Part shown: in pieces, positions 35,083 through 44,097 of the stretch
Layout of the letters: each line of letters starts with the position of its first letter
Numbering within the stretch: position 1 is the first letter of the stretch
Source: Citrobacter arsenatis
Lineage (GTDB): Bacteria > Pseudomonadota > Gammaproteobacteria > Enterobacterales > Enterobacteriaceae
DNA length: 64,000 bases
Assembly (NCBI RefSeq): GCF_004353845.1
Contig: NZ_CP037864.1
Span: forward strand, 1,302,001 to 1,366,000
Direction: 5' to 3'
Made by a program: the position numbers and the translations under genes
Notes under the pieces: generated by a model
The model's database searches: none
Told to the model about the DNA's origin: nothing
The model's input: the letters and a program-made list of their open reading frames with translations, nothing else

Positions 35083-35913
35083 ATGGGATTGCGTCAGAGT
35101 TTACGCGTCGCGACCGGGGCGCTGTTACTGGCCTGCGGATTACAATTTGCTCATGCGAACAGTGATCCGCACACCATCGTATTTGGCGTCGCGCCTGGGC
35201 CGTACGGTGATATGGTGAAACAGGCCATTGCCCCTACGCTGAAAGAGAAAGGCTATAAGGTCGTGGTGCGCGAATTTAGCGACTATGTGCAACCGAATAT
35301 GGCGCTTTCCAACGGCAGTATCGATGCCAACCTGTTCCAGCATTCGCTTTATTTTGACAAATTCACCGCCGATAAAGGACTTAAGCTGAGTAAGCTGATT
35401 GTGGTTCCGACGGCTGGGATGGGTTTTTACTCACCTAAAATCAAAAGCCTGGATGAGTTGAAAAAAGGGGATGTGATCACACTGTCCAACGATCCCACCA
35501 ACCTGGCGCGAGGTCTGCGTTTCCTGCAGTCTATTGGTCTTATCACCATCAAAGACAATATCGATCCGACTAAAGCCTCCGAGCGCGATATCGCCAGTAA
35601 CCCGAAAGGGCTGGTGTTTAAACCGCTGGAAGCCGCACAACTGCCGCGCACGCTGGACGGTGTAACCGGCGCGCTGGTCAACGGTAACTTTGCCGTAGCG
35701 GCAAAACTGGATCTCGCCAGCGCCATCAAGCAAGAGCATCTTGACGAAAACCTGAAAAATATTATTGCGGTACGCAGTGAAGATGCGGACAAACCGTTCG
35801 CGAAAGATATTGTGGAGGCGGTGAAATCTCCGGCGTATCGCGCGGTGATCGATGATCCGCAAAATATCTACAGCGCCTTCCAGAAACCGGAATGGATGTC
35901 GGCAGCCCAATAA
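35083..35913 (+). CDS. sfbA: NlpA/MetQ-family substrate-binding protein of ABC transporter (SfbA-like)
   Basis: A 276-residue binding protein of the NlpA/MetQ family. The signal region ends either in a lipobox (LLAC, Cys18) or at AHA further on; most family members are lipoproteins. Motifs FGVAPGPYGDMVKQ, ANLFQHSLYFDKF, and GALVNGNFAVAAKL (which carries the ligand-binding Asn) are typical. In Salmonella sfbABC was described as an iron-regulated transporter, while the family as a whole binds methionine; the substrate here is undecided. It heads a three-gene operon with sfbB and sfbC. Confidence 0.85.
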   Translation: MGLRQSLRVATGALLLACGLQFAHANSDPHTIVFGVAPGPYGDMVKQAIAPTLKEKGYKVVVREFSDYVQPNMALSNGSIDANLFQHSLYFDKFTADKGLKLSKLIVVPTAGMGFYSPKIKSLDELKKGDVITLSNDPTNLARGLRFLQSIGLITIKDNIDPTKASERDIASNPKGLVFKPLEAAQLPRTLDGVTGALVNGNFAVAAKLDLASAIKQEHLDENLKNIIAVRSEDADKPFAKDIVEAVKSPAYRAVIDDPQNIYSAFQKPEWMSAAQ

Positions 35914-35975
35914 TCGCTGCGCACAAGAGTTAACAGGGCAGCGACGACTGCCCTTTTCGCATTTCTGAGGTGGAT

Positions 35976-36992
35976 ATGATTGAGATAGAAAAGGTTTGCG
36001 TGGATTTTAGCGCAGGCCGTGGACCCTCAACCCGGGCGGTTGATGACGTCAGCTTGCGCATTGGCGCAGGTGAGATATTTGGCATTGTCGGGACCAGCGG
36101 CGCAGGGAAAAGTACGCTGCTGCGCACCCTGAATGCCTTAACGCGACCGAGTCAGGGAAGCGTGAAGGTGAACGGCGTAGAAATTTCCGCGCTGGAAGGC
36201 GCGCATCTACGTAAAGCTCGTCAACGTATCGGGATGATTTTTCAGCATTTTAATCTGATGCATACCCGTACCGTGGCGCAAAACGTCGCCTTCAGCCTGA
36301 AGGCTGCCGGGTGGGAGCGCAGTAAAATTGGCCCGCGCGTTAGCGAAATCCTGGCGCTGGTAGGACTGTCTGACAAGGCGAACCGCTTTCCGGTTCAGCT
36401 CAGCGGCGGGCAAAAGCAGCGCGTGGGTATTGCCCGCGCGATTGCCAATCACCCGGATGTGTTGCTGTGTGATGAACCTACCTCCGCGCTGGATCTGGAA
36501 ACCTCGGCCACGATTCTGGCGCTGCTTAAGCAGATCAACCAACAGTTGGGGATCACTGTCGTGCTGATCACTCACGAGATGAATGTGATCAAATCGATTT
36601 GCGATCGCGTGGCGGTGATGTCAGGCGGCAAAGTTGTGGAGTCCGGTGAGGTGTTTGACGTTTTTGCTCACCCGCAACACGCTTTCACGCAGCAACTGGT
36701 GTCGCATACCCTCAATTTGACGCTACCCGAGCGTCTGCGCCAGCATCTGCCCGGCCAGTTGCTAAAAATTCTGTTCATCGGCGATTCGGCGGAACAGCCG
36801 GTGTTGTCAGAAGTCGCGGTTAAATTTGGCGTGGCGGTGAACATTCTGCATGGCAAAATTGAATATATTGGCGAACGTGCGCTGGGGATTCTGGTGGTGC
36901 AACTGACCGCGCCGCATAACCCTTCTGCGGTGGAAGTCGCCGTGGAACATATTCGTCAACGTACTGCACAGGTGGAGGTGATTCGTGGATGA
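35976..36992 (+). CDS. sfbB: MetN-like ABC transporter ATP-binding protein (SfbB-like)
   Basis: A 338-residue ABC ATPase. Walker A is GTSGAGKST (39-47), with a family Q-loop FQHFNLMHTRTV, signature LSGGQKQR, Walker B VLLCDEPTS and H-loop ITHEMNV. From about residue 265 there is a C-terminal NIL domain, the regulatory ligand-binding domain of MetN-type importers. The frame allows a GTG two codons earlier, but ATG 35976 has TGAGG five bases upstream. It overlaps sfbC by 8 bases. Confidence 0.88.
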   Translation: MIEIEKVCVDFSAGRGPSTRAVDDVSLRIGAGEIFGIVGTSGAGKSTLLRTLNALTRPSQGSVKVNGVEISALEGAHLRKARQRIGMIFQHFNLMHTRTVAQNVAFSLKAAGWERSKIGPRVSEILALVGLSDKANRFPVQLSGGQKQRVGIARAIANHPDVLLCDEPTSALDLETSATILALLKQINQQLGITVVLITHEMNVIKSICDRVAVMSGGKVVESGEVFDVFAHPQHAFTQQLVSHTLNLTLPERLRQHLPGQLLKILFIGDSAEQPVLSEVAVKFGVAVNILHGKIEYIGERALGILVVQLTAPHNPSAVEVAVEHIRQRTAQVEVIRG

Positions 36993-37644
36993 TTTATTGC
37001 CTGATTTGACGCTGGCGTTTAATGAAACCTTCCAGATGCTGAGCATCTCTACGGTGCTGGCGATTATTGGCGGTCTGCCGCTCGGTTTTCTTATTTTCGT
37101 TACTGACAGGCATTTATTCTGGCAAAACCGTTTTGTGTATCTGCTCAGCTCCGTGCTGGTGAACATTATCCGTTCGGTGCCGTTTGTGATCCTGCTGGTG
37201 CTGCTGCTACCGCTAACCCAGTTTTTGCTCGGCAATACCATCGGGCCAATCGCAGCGTCGGTCCCGCTCTCGGTGGCGGCAATCGCCTTCTATGCCCGTC
37301 TGGTTGATAGCGCACTACGTGAAGTCGATAAAGGCATTATCGAGGCGGCGGAAGCGTTTGGCGCCAGCCCGATGCGCATCATTTGTACCGTTCTGTTACC
37401 GGAAGCGAGCGCGGGTCTGCTGCGTGGGTTGACGATAACGCTGGTGAGTCTGATCGGTTACTCCGCGATGGCCGGGATCGTTGGCGGTGGCGGGGTAGGC
37501 GACCTGGCGATTCGCTTTGGTTATTACCGCTACGAAACCCAGGTCATGGTAGTCACCGTGGTGGCGCTAATTATTCTGGTGCAGGTCGTTCAGGTGTTGG
37601 GCGACTGGCTGGCGAAACGAGCAGATAAGCGCGACAGACACTGA
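36985..37644 (+). CDS. sfbC: MetI-like ABC transporter permease (SfbC-like)
   Basis: A 219-residue permease with five hydrophobic segments. The EAA loop (EAAEAFGASPMRIICTVLLP), which docks on the ATPase, is at about residues 116-135. It starts inside sfbB and ends one base before the convergent selU stop codon. The order binding protein, ATPase, permease differs from the metN-metI-metQ order, supporting a separate lineage from the methionine importer. Confidence 0.88.
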   Translation: MDDLLPDLTLAFNETFQMLSISTVLAIIGGLPLGFLIFVTDRHLFWQNRFVYLLSSVLVNIIRSVPFVILLVLLLPLTQFLLGNTIGPIAASVPLSVAAIAFYARLVDSALREVDKGIIEAAEAFGASPMRIICTVLLPEASAGLLRGLTITLVSLIGYSAMAGIVGGGGVGDLAIRFGYYRYETQVMVVTVVALIILVQVVQVLGDWLAKRADKRDRH

Positions 37645-38739
37645 TCACCGCGCATTCAGCCAGTCGGCAACGTCCTGCCAGGTGCCGCGAAAGACGATTT
37701 TCGCGGCTTTCTTTTCCAGTTGATAGCGATACATCGGGTCGTAATACTCGTTGAGCAACGGCACCAGCCAGCCCATATGGGCATCGGTACTGCCCGTCAC
37801 CTGCTGTTCGCGCAGAGCCACGTCGAGTTGGGCGGTCAGCTCAGCAAAACGTTGTAAACCCAGGCGACGGCGGATAGCAAACAGACCGTGGTGCAGATAT
37901 TCGCTGTACTCCTGCCAGCCCTGGCTCTCGCCATAAGCCTGGGTAAAATCGTGGTGCATGCGCACGAAATACTCTTCGCGCAGTCGCTCCAGACGACGCT
38001 CAAAAGGATCGTTCACCACCGCAATAGACGCCTGGGTCATGCGCTCGCGCAGGCATTCCGGCAGATGGTTAGCGCCGATCATGCGGCCTTCATCTTCCAG
38101 CACCCACAGACGCAGATTCTGACGGCTGTCGGTTTTGAGCATTTCAACCGCCAGCAGGTTTTCAAAACTCGCCTGGCTTAGCTGCGGTTCAACGGTACGA
38201 CCAAACGAGGAACCACGATGGTGCGCCAGACCTTCGAGATCCACACCGTTCGGCTGTTGTTGTACCAACTGCGTTTTGCCGTTCCCGGTACAACCGCCAA
38301 TTAAGACGATCGGCTTTTGCACCAGTTCTTCCGTCAGTTGAATCGCTGCCTGACGCAATGCTTTATAGCCACCTTGTATTAGCGGGTAGTCAATGCCGGA
38401 CTCGTGCAGCCACTGCTGCACAATGTGCGAACGCTGGCCGCCGCGGGCGCAGCATAAGTAGCCCGCAGGATTTTGGCGACAGGCATCCTGCCAGGCGTTT
38501 ATGCGCTGCTGGCGGGTTGTCCCCGACACCAGTTGATGGCCGAGTGCGAGGGCGGCCTCAGGTCCCTGACGTTTATAACAGGTACCTACAGCGGCACGTT
38601 CGTCATCGTTCATTAAGGGAAGGTTGATTGCGCCTGGCATTGCGCCCTGCTGAAATTCGACGGGGGCGCGTACATCGATTATGGGCATACCGGCGAGCAA
38701 AATTGCGCGATAGTCCTGTGCTGTTTGTGTGTCTTGCAT
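37645..38739 (-). CDS. selU: tRNA 2-selenouridine synthase SelU (YbbB)
   Basis: A 364-residue protein equal to E. coli SelU. The N-terminal rhodanese domain has the catalytic Cys97 in LCCARGGQRS. A P-loop follows at 148-156 (GGCTGNGKT). It converts 2-thiouridine at the wobble position of tRNAs for Lys, Glu and Gln into 2-selenouridine through a geranylated intermediate, with selenophosphate as selenium donor. It stands alone between sfbC and allS, as it stands next to allS in E. coli. Confidence 0.96.
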   Translation of the reverse strand: MQDTQTAQDYRAILLAGMPIIDVRAPVEFQQGAMPGAINLPLMNDDERAAVGTCYKRQGPEAALALGHQLVSGTTRQQRINAWQDACRQNPAGYLCCARGGQRSHIVQQWLHESGIDYPLIQGGYKALRQAAIQLTEELVQKPIVLIGGCTGNGKTQLVQQQPNGVDLEGLAHHRGSSFGRTVEPQLSQASFENLLAVEMLKTDSRQNLRLWVLEDEGRMIGANHLPECLRERMTQASIAVVNDPFERRLERLREEYFVRMHHDFTQAYGESQGWQEYSEYLHHGLFAIRRRLGLQRFAELTAQLDVALREQQVTGSTDAHMGWLVPLLNEYYDPMYRYQLEKKAAKIVFRGTWQDVADWLNAR

Positions 38740-38808
38740 AGTAAAAAACGAAACCTCAAATCATCCTGCGTATTATTTTACGCGCCAAATAGCAGGATGA
38801 CTTGATTT

Positions 38809-39735
38809 TCAATCGCGTGCATTGTTGAAAATTGCTAAAAACCCGGCGATTTCTGGTTTTCGCTGCGTAAATAACGTCACAATATCGTCAACGGCCTTAC
38901 CCGCGCCGAACTTATGCCAGGCGAGACTTAAGGGAGAAGGGGGACGCATGGTCGGAATAATGCTACTGACCAATAGCCCGTTATCAAGTAACGGCTGGCA
39001 CAGCGGCTGCGGAACGAAGCCGATACCCACCCCCGCAAGATGCGCCGCAAGCTTGGTTTCCATGTCCGGGACGATGATCTCTTTTTGACCCGGAAGACGC
39101 CATGCGACCCGTTTGGTTAGGGTCCGTGCGCTGTCCTCAATGTTAATAGCCGGAAAACGGCGCAGCTGCGCTTCCGTTAATGGACTGCTGACGTTTGCCA
39201 GTGGATGATCCGCCGACATGACAAATCGCCATTGAACAGAACCTAACGGGTCGAGGGTAAAGGTGTTTGCCATCGGTTCAGTGCCCGTGACGCCGATGGC
39301 CAGAGAGAATCCTTCGTACAGCAGGGAATCCCATACGCCCATATAGATCTGCCGGGAAAAGTGAAACTGAGTAAAGGGGTAGCGTTCGTTAAGCCAGGAC
39401 AACAGGCGAGCGACGGCTTCCGGGGTGTATAACAGATTATTGACGACGATGTTCACCTGGCGCTCTACGCCGTCGTTCACTTGCTGCAATTCGCTGGGCA
39501 TGCTGTCCAGCCAGGCGAGCCAGTCCTTTGCCTGAGAAAGAAGGTGAGAACCCGCGGCGGTTAAAGTCACGCTTCGTGTGGTGCGAAAAAACAGCGCGAC
39601 GCCGGTGTTTTCTTCCAGCAGCTTAATACGATAGCTAATAGTGGCCGTGGTTTTACACAAGCGCTCCGCTGCTTTGGAGAAACTTCCTGTTTCGGCGACG
39701 CCGATAAAGGTACGCAGTGTTTCCGGGTCAAACAT
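38809..39735 (-). CDS. allS: LysR-type activator of allantoin genes AllS
   Basis: A 308-residue LysR regulator: N-terminal winged HTH (residues 1-60; TFIGVAETGSFSKAAERLCKTTATISYRI), then the co-inducer domain. It matches E. coli AllS, which activates the allD operon during anaerobic growth on allantoin. It is divergent from allA, and an AllR palindrome lies in the gap, suggesting that AllR also controls allS. Confidence 0.93.
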   Translation of the reverse strand: MFDPETLRTFIGVAETGSFSKAAERLCKTTATISYRIKLLEENTGVALFFRTTRSVTLTAAGSHLLSQAKDWLAWLDSMPSELQQVNDGVERQVNIVVNNLLYTPEAVARLLSWLNERYPFTQFHFSRQIYMGVWDSLLYEGFSLAIGVTGTEPMANTFTLDPLGSVQWRFVMSADHPLANVSSPLTEAQLRRFPAINIEDSARTLTKRVAWRLPGQKEIIVPDMETKLAAHLAGVGIGFVPQPLCQPLLDNGLLVSSIIPTMRPPSPLSLAWHKFGAGKAVDDIVTLFTQRKPEIAGFLAIFNNARD

Positions 39736-39841
39736 CGTCAGCTACTCCCTCAGTTAACTTCTGCAAGCCTGATTTCTTTTCCTCTGATTTATAAGTATTT
39801 TTGCATAATGGCCCTGTTTAAATTGTGGTCTAAATCTAGTT

Positions 39842-39858
39842 TTGGAAAATTTTTCCAA
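39842..39858. promoter_or_regulatory. AllR operator between allS and allA
   Basis: The 17-bp near-perfect palindrome TTGGAAAATTTTTCCAA lies in the divergent allS/allA gap. The identical 17 bases occur before gcl. It fits the known AllR box of E. coli. Confidence 0.9.
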
Positions 39859-39962
39859 TTTTTGTGTTGATGTTAAATCACGAAGGTTTTAGATTGCATA
39901 ATATTGAAGCCGCTAAGTGTTCTGATTGCGGTTCAGCGGAATTCAGTTACAAGGAAATGATG

Positions 39963-40445
39963 ATGAAACTAGAGGTATTACCGTTAAATCAGCACACGTT
40001 CAGCGCCTATGGCGATGTCATAGAAACCCATAAACGTGATTTTTTTCATATCAATGATGGGTTGGTTGAACGTTATCACGACCTGGCCAATGTGGAGATC
40101 CTTGAGCAGGACCGTACGCTCATCAGCATAAACCGCGCGCAACCGGCAGCGATGCCCATCGTTGTGCATGAGCTGGAGCGCCACCCGCTCGGCACCCAGG
40201 CATTTATGCCCATGAAGGGTGAGGCGTTTGTGGTGATTGTCGCACTCGGTGAGGACAAACCAGACCTTTCCACCTTAAAAGCCTTTATCACCAATGGTCA
40301 GCAGGGCGTGAATTACCACCGAAACGTCTGGCATCACCCGCTGTTTGCCTGGCAAACCGTGACCGATTTTCTGACCGTCGATCGCGGTGGTAGCGATAAT
40401 TGCGATGTTGAAAGTATCCCGGCACATGAACTCTGTTTTGCGTGA
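39963..40445 (+). CDS. allA: Ureidoglycolate lyase AllA
   Basis: A 160-residue cupin-like enzyme equal to E. coli AllA. It splits ureidoglycolate into glyoxylate and urea. The conserved active-site run GVNYHRNVWHHPLFAW (about residues 115-130) is present. The frame is open 33 codons upstream and three ATGs follow each other; the third (MKLEVLPLN) is the family start and has AAGGA at the right distance. It is followed by allR. Confidence 0.95.
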   Translation: MKLEVLPLNQHTFSAYGDVIETHKRDFFHINDGLVERYHDLANVEILEQDRTLISINRAQPAAMPIVVHELERHPLGTQAFMPMKGEAFVVIVALGEDKPDLSTLKAFITNGQQGVNYHRNVWHHPLFAWQTVTDFLTVDRGGSDNCDVESIPAHELCFA

Positions 40446-40465
40446 CGCTATTGGCCTTCTTGCTT

Positions 40466-40501
40466 AATATGAGCATATTGTTCATTGTTTATGCTCATAT
40501 T
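40466..40501. promoter_or_regulatory. Inverted repeat between allA and allR
   Basis: A perfect 11-bp inverted repeat (AATATGAGCAT / ATGCTCATATT) with a 14-base spacer ends 19 bases before the allR start. It could be an operator, a weak terminator for allA (three more T follow), or a leader hairpin for allR. It does not resemble the AllR box. Confidence 0.5.
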
Positions 40502-40520
40502 TTGGGCCGGAGTAAATGTA

Positions 40521-41342
40521 GTGGAGACGGAAGTAAGACGGCGCGGCAGGCCTGGACAGGCGGAGCCGGTCGCGCAAAAAGGCGCTCAGGCGCTTGAGAG
40601 AGGCATTGCGATTTTGCAGTATCTCGAAAGAAGTGGAGGCAGTTCGTCAGTTAGCGATATTTCCGGCAGTCTGGATTTACCGCTCTCCACGACCTTTCGC
40701 CTGTTGAAGGTTTTACAGGGGGCTGATTTTGTCTATCAGGACAGCCAGTTAGGCTGGTGGCACATTGGGTTAGGTGTATTCAACGTGGGCTCCGCGTATA
40801 TTCACAATCGCGACGTCCTGTCGGTAGCCGGACCGTTTATGCACCGATTAATGCTGCTGTCAGGCGAAACGGTTAATGTTGCAATTCGCAATGGCACCGA
40901 AGCGGTGTTGATTGGTCAGAAGGAGTGCAAATCGATGGTCAGAATGTGCGCACCTTTGGGCAGTCGAATGCCATTGCATGCTTCCGGCGCGGGAAAAGCA
41001 CTGCTTTATCCGTTGATGGAAGAAGAGTTAATGGACATCGTCGTGAAAACGGGTTTGCAGCAATTTACGCCGACCACGTTGGTCGATTTTCCTACACTGC
41101 TGCGTAATCTGGAACTGGCGCGCGAGAATGGCTATATCGTCGATCACGAAGAACATGTTGTTGGATTGAATTGCATCGCTTCGGCTATCTATGACGATGC
41201 AGGCAGTGTAGTTGCTGCAATCTCTATTTCTGGGCCCGCATCCAGACTGACGGAAGATCGTTTTATCAGTCAGGGGGAGCTGGTACGGGATACAGCACGA
41301 GATATCAGTACGGCGCTTGGTTTAAAAGCCCCCGTAGCTTAA
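40521..41342 (+). CDS. allR: IclR-family repressor AllR
   Basis: A 273-residue IclR regulator (E. coli 271). A winged HTH at about 20-85 (GIAILQYLERSGGSSSVSDIS, LPLSTTFRLLKVL) precedes the effector domain, which binds glyoxylate and releases DNA. An ATG 12 codons earlier is in frame but gives a hydrophobic extension foreign to the family; GTG at 40521 with GGAG 8 bases before it yields VETEVRRRGRPG, close to the E. coli start. The start choice is therefore inferred. A terminator follows. Confidence 0.92.
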   Translation: METEVRRRGRPGQAEPVAQKGAQALERGIAILQYLERSGGSSSVSDISGSLDLPLSTTFRLLKVLQGADFVYQDSQLGWWHIGLGVFNVGSAYIHNRDVLSVAGPFMHRLMLLSGETVNVAIRNGTEAVLIGQKECKSMVRMCAPLGSRMPLHASGAGKALLYPLMEEELMDIVVKTGLQQFTPTTLVDFPTLLRNLELARENGYIVDHEEHVVGLNCIASAIYDDAGSVVAAISISGPASRLTEDRFISQGELVRDTARDISTALGLKAPVA

Positions 41343-41349
41343 GTCGCAA

Positions 41350-41375
41350 CCCGCTCAGAGGAGCGGGACTTTTTT
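41350..41375 (+). terminator. Intrinsic terminator of allR
   Basis: Stem CCCGCTC / GAGCGGG with a 4-base loop, then ACTTTTTT, 7 bases past the allR stop. Confidence 0.88.
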
Positions 41376-41389
41376 GGATTTTTTAAAAG

Positions 41390-41406
41390 TTGGAAAATTT
41401 TTCCAA
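41390..41406. promoter_or_regulatory. AllR operator of the gcl operon
   Basis: TTGGAAAATTTTTCCAA, identical to the copy at 39842-39858, lies 20 bases before the gcl ATG. Binding here would block the gcl-hyi-glxR transcript until glyoxylate or allantoin accumulates. Confidence 0.92.
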
Positions 41407-41426
41407 TAAATAGAGGTAGAAAGAAA

Positions 41427-43208
41427 ATGGCAAAAATGAGAGCCGTTGACGCGGCAATGTATGTGCTGGAAAAAGAAGGCATCACCACCGCATTTGGGGT
41501 TCCTGGAGCGGCAATTAACCCGTTCTACTCCGCAATGCGTAAGCATGGAGGCATCCGTCACATTCTGGCTCGTCACGTTGAAGGCGCTTCCCATATGGCG
41601 GAAGGCTATACGCGTGCTACGGCAGGAAACATTGGCGTCTGCCTTGGCACTTCTGGCCCGGCAGGCACTGACATGATCACCGCATTGTATTCCGCCTCTG
41701 CCGACTCTATTCCTATTTTATGTATCACCGGGCAGGCCCCTCGCGCCCGCCTGCATAAGGAAGATTTTCAGGCTGTTGATATTGAATCTATTGCCAAGCC
41801 GGTCAGCAAAATGGCGGTAACGGTGCGCGAAGCTGCGCTGCTTCCTCGGGTTTTACAGCAAGCATTCCATGTAATGCGTTCTGGTCGCCCTGGTCCGGTG
41901 TTGATCGATTTGCCTTTTGATATTCAGGTTGAAGAAATCGAATTCGATCCAGATATGTATGAACCGCTGCCAGTGTACAAGCCTGCGGCCAGCCGCAAAC
42001 AGATTGAGAAAGCGCTGGAAATGCTGATTCAGGCTGAACGTCCGGTCATCGTGGCTGGGGGCGGGGTGATTAATGCGGATGCCAGCGAGCTGCTGCAACG
42101 CTTTGCCGAATTAACCCACGTACCGGTAATTCCAACGCTGATGGGCTGGGGATGTATCCCCGACGATCATGAGTTAATGGCCGGAATGGTGGGATTACAA
42201 ACGGCCCATCGTTACGGAAACGCCACGCTGCTGGCCTCCGATATGGTATTCGGTATTGGTAACCGTTTTGCGAACCGACACACAGGCTCGGTCGCGAAAT
42301 ATACCGAAGGCCGCAAAATCATTCACATCGATATTGAGCCGACACAAATTGGTCGCGTTCTTTGCCCGGACTTAGGCATCGTTTCTGACGCTAAAGCCGC
42401 GCTAACTCTGCTGATTGACGTTGCTCAAGAGATGCAGAAAGCCGGACGTTTACCTTGCCGGAATACCTGGGTTGATGAATGCCAGCAGCGTAAACGGACG
42501 CTACTGCGTAAAACCCACTTCGACAATGTCCCTGTTAAGCCGCAGCGTGTGTATGAAGAGATGAATAAAGCCTTTGGTCGCGACGTTTGCTACGTCACCA
42601 CCATCGGGCTATCACAAATTGCCGCCGCGCAAATGCTGCACGTATTCAAAGAGCGTCACTGGATCAACTGTGGGCAGGCAGGCCCTCTCGGCTGGACGCT
42701 GCCAGCGGCATTAGGGGTTTGTGTTGCCGATCCAACCCGCAATGTCGTCGGGATTTCTGGTGATTTCGACTTTCAGTTCCTGATTGAAGAATTGGCGGTG
42801 GGCGCGCAATTCAACATTCCTTACATCCATGTGCTGGTCAACAACGCCTATCTTGGCCTGATTCGTCAGTCGCAGCGCGCGTTTGATATGGATTACTGCG
42901 TACAACTGGCGTTCGAAAACATCAACTCCAGCGAAGTAAACGGCTATGGCGTCGATCACGTCAAAGTGGCAGAGGGATTAGGCTGCAAAGCCATCCGCGT
43001 GTTCAAGCCAGAAGATCTTGCTCCGGCATTTGAACAGGCCAAAGCCCTGATGGCGCAGTATCGCGTTCCGGTTGTCGTCGAAGTGATCCTTGAGCGTGTG
43101 ACGAACATCTCTATGGGCAGTGAACTGGATAATGTGACCGAGTTTGAAGAGATTGCCGACGGTGCAACCGATGCGCCAACCGAAACCTGTTTTATGAAAT
43201 ACGAATAG
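41427..43208 (+). CDS. gcl: Glyoxylate carboligase
   Basis: A 593-residue ThDP-dependent enzyme, equal to E. coli Gcl. It joins two glyoxylates into tartronate semialdehyde and CO2. In the N-terminal PYR domain the usual catalytic Glu is replaced by Val51 (LARHVEGASHMA), the hallmark of this enzyme. The C-terminal PP domain holds the ThDP motif GISGDFDFQFL...NNAYLGL. It is FAD-bound for structural reasons. First gene of a gcl-hyi-glxR unit, under an AllR box. Confidence 0.97.
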   Translation: MAKMRAVDAAMYVLEKEGITTAFGVPGAAINPFYSAMRKHGGIRHILARHVEGASHMAEGYTRATAGNIGVCLGTSGPAGTDMITALYSASADSIPILCITGQAPRARLHKEDFQAVDIESIAKPVSKMAVTVREAALLPRVLQQAFHVMRSGRPGPVLIDLPFDIQVEEIEFDPDMYEPLPVYKPAASRKQIEKALEMLIQAERPVIVAGGGVINADASELLQRFAELTHVPVIPTLMGWGCIPDDHELMAGMVGLQTAHRYGNATLLASDMVFGIGNRFANRHTGSVAKYTEGRKIIHIDIEPTQIGRVLCPDLGIVSDAKAALTLLIDVAQEMQKAGRLPCRNTWVDECQQRKRTLLRKTHFDNVPVKPQRVYEEMNKAFGRDVCYVTTIGLSQIAAAQMLHVFKERHWINCGQAGPLGWTLPAALGVCVADPTRNVVGISGDFDFQFLIEELAVGAQFNIPYIHVLVNNAYLGLIRQSQRAFDMDYCVQLAFENINSSEVNGYGVDHVKVAEGLGCKAIRVFKPEDLAPAFEQAKALMAQYRVPVVVEVILERVTNISMGSELDNVTEFEEIADGATDAPTETCFMKYE

Positions 43209-43220
43209 ATGAGGTGACAG

Positions 43221-43997
43221 ATGTTACGTTTCTCAGCCAATCTTTCTATGCTGTTTTTGGAATACAGTTTTCTAGAACGCTTTGATAAAGCGGCACAATC
43301 GGGGTTTCGTGGCGTAGAGTTTATGTTTCCCTACGATTACGACATTGACGTATTAAAGGAAAAGCTGCAGACCAACCAGCTGGAGCATACGCTGCATAAT
43401 CTCCCCGCCGGAGACTGGGCTGCGGGTGAACGCGGTATCGCCTGTATTCCGGGGCGCGAAGAAGAATTTCGTGATGGCGTGGCGGCAGCTGTTCGATATG
43501 CGAAGGAGCTAGGCAATAAAAAAATCAATTGCCTGGTAGGGAAAACGCCAGCAGGGTTTTCTGACGAACAGATCCAGCAGACGCTGGTGGAAAATCTGCG
43601 GTATGCGGCCAATATGCTAGCGCAAGAAGATATTTTATTGCTGATTGAGCCGATTAATCATTTTGATATGCCGGGTTTCCATCTCACTGGAACTCAGCAG
43701 GCGCTGGCGTTAATTGATAGCGTCGGCTGCAATAATATCAAAATTCAGTATGATATTTATCATATGCAGCGCATGGAAGGAGAGTTAACTCAAACCATGA
43801 CCACGTGGGCAAATAAAATAGGTCATTTGCAAATTGCAGATAATCCTCGTCGCGGAGAGCCTGGGACCGGGGAAATCAATTATGACTTTATTTTTAAGTT
43901 TATCGATAAATCAGGTTATGACGGCTGGGTAGGTTGCGAATATAAACCGCTGACTACCACCGAAGCGGGATTATCGTGGATTAATCAGTATCGATAA
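43221..43997 (+). CDS. hyi: Hydroxypyruvate isomerase
   Basis: A 258-residue TIM-barrel enzyme of the Hyi/OtnI family, equal to E. coli Hyi. It interconverts hydroxypyruvate and tartronate semialdehyde. The metal and acid/base glutamates lie in LLIEPINHFDMPGF and GCEYKP. It starts 12 bases after gcl with a GAGGTGACAG ribosome site. Confidence 0.96.
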   Translation: MLRFSANLSMLFLEYSFLERFDKAAQSGFRGVEFMFPYDYDIDVLKEKLQTNQLEHTLHNLPAGDWAAGERGIACIPGREEEFRDGVAAAVRYAKELGNKKINCLVGKTPAGFSDEQIQQTLVENLRYAANMLAQEDILLLIEPINHFDMPGFHLTGTQQALALIDSVGCNNIKIQYDIYHMQRMEGELTQTMTTWANKIGHLQIADNPRRGEPGTGEINYDFIFKFIDKSGYDGWVGCEYKPLTTTEAGLSWINQYR

Positions 43998-44097
43998 TTT
44001 GTAAGTAATTTCAGGCAACACTATTTATTCCACTCTGTTGGAAGGGAATCGTTTTGCCTGAATTCAGGAATACCGACAGATATAAAAGAGGTTGCAA

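Noticed and set aside
34980..35165. 61-codon frame across the sfbA leader
   Set aside because: No ribosome site and it overlaps sfbA in another frame; treated as leader DNA.
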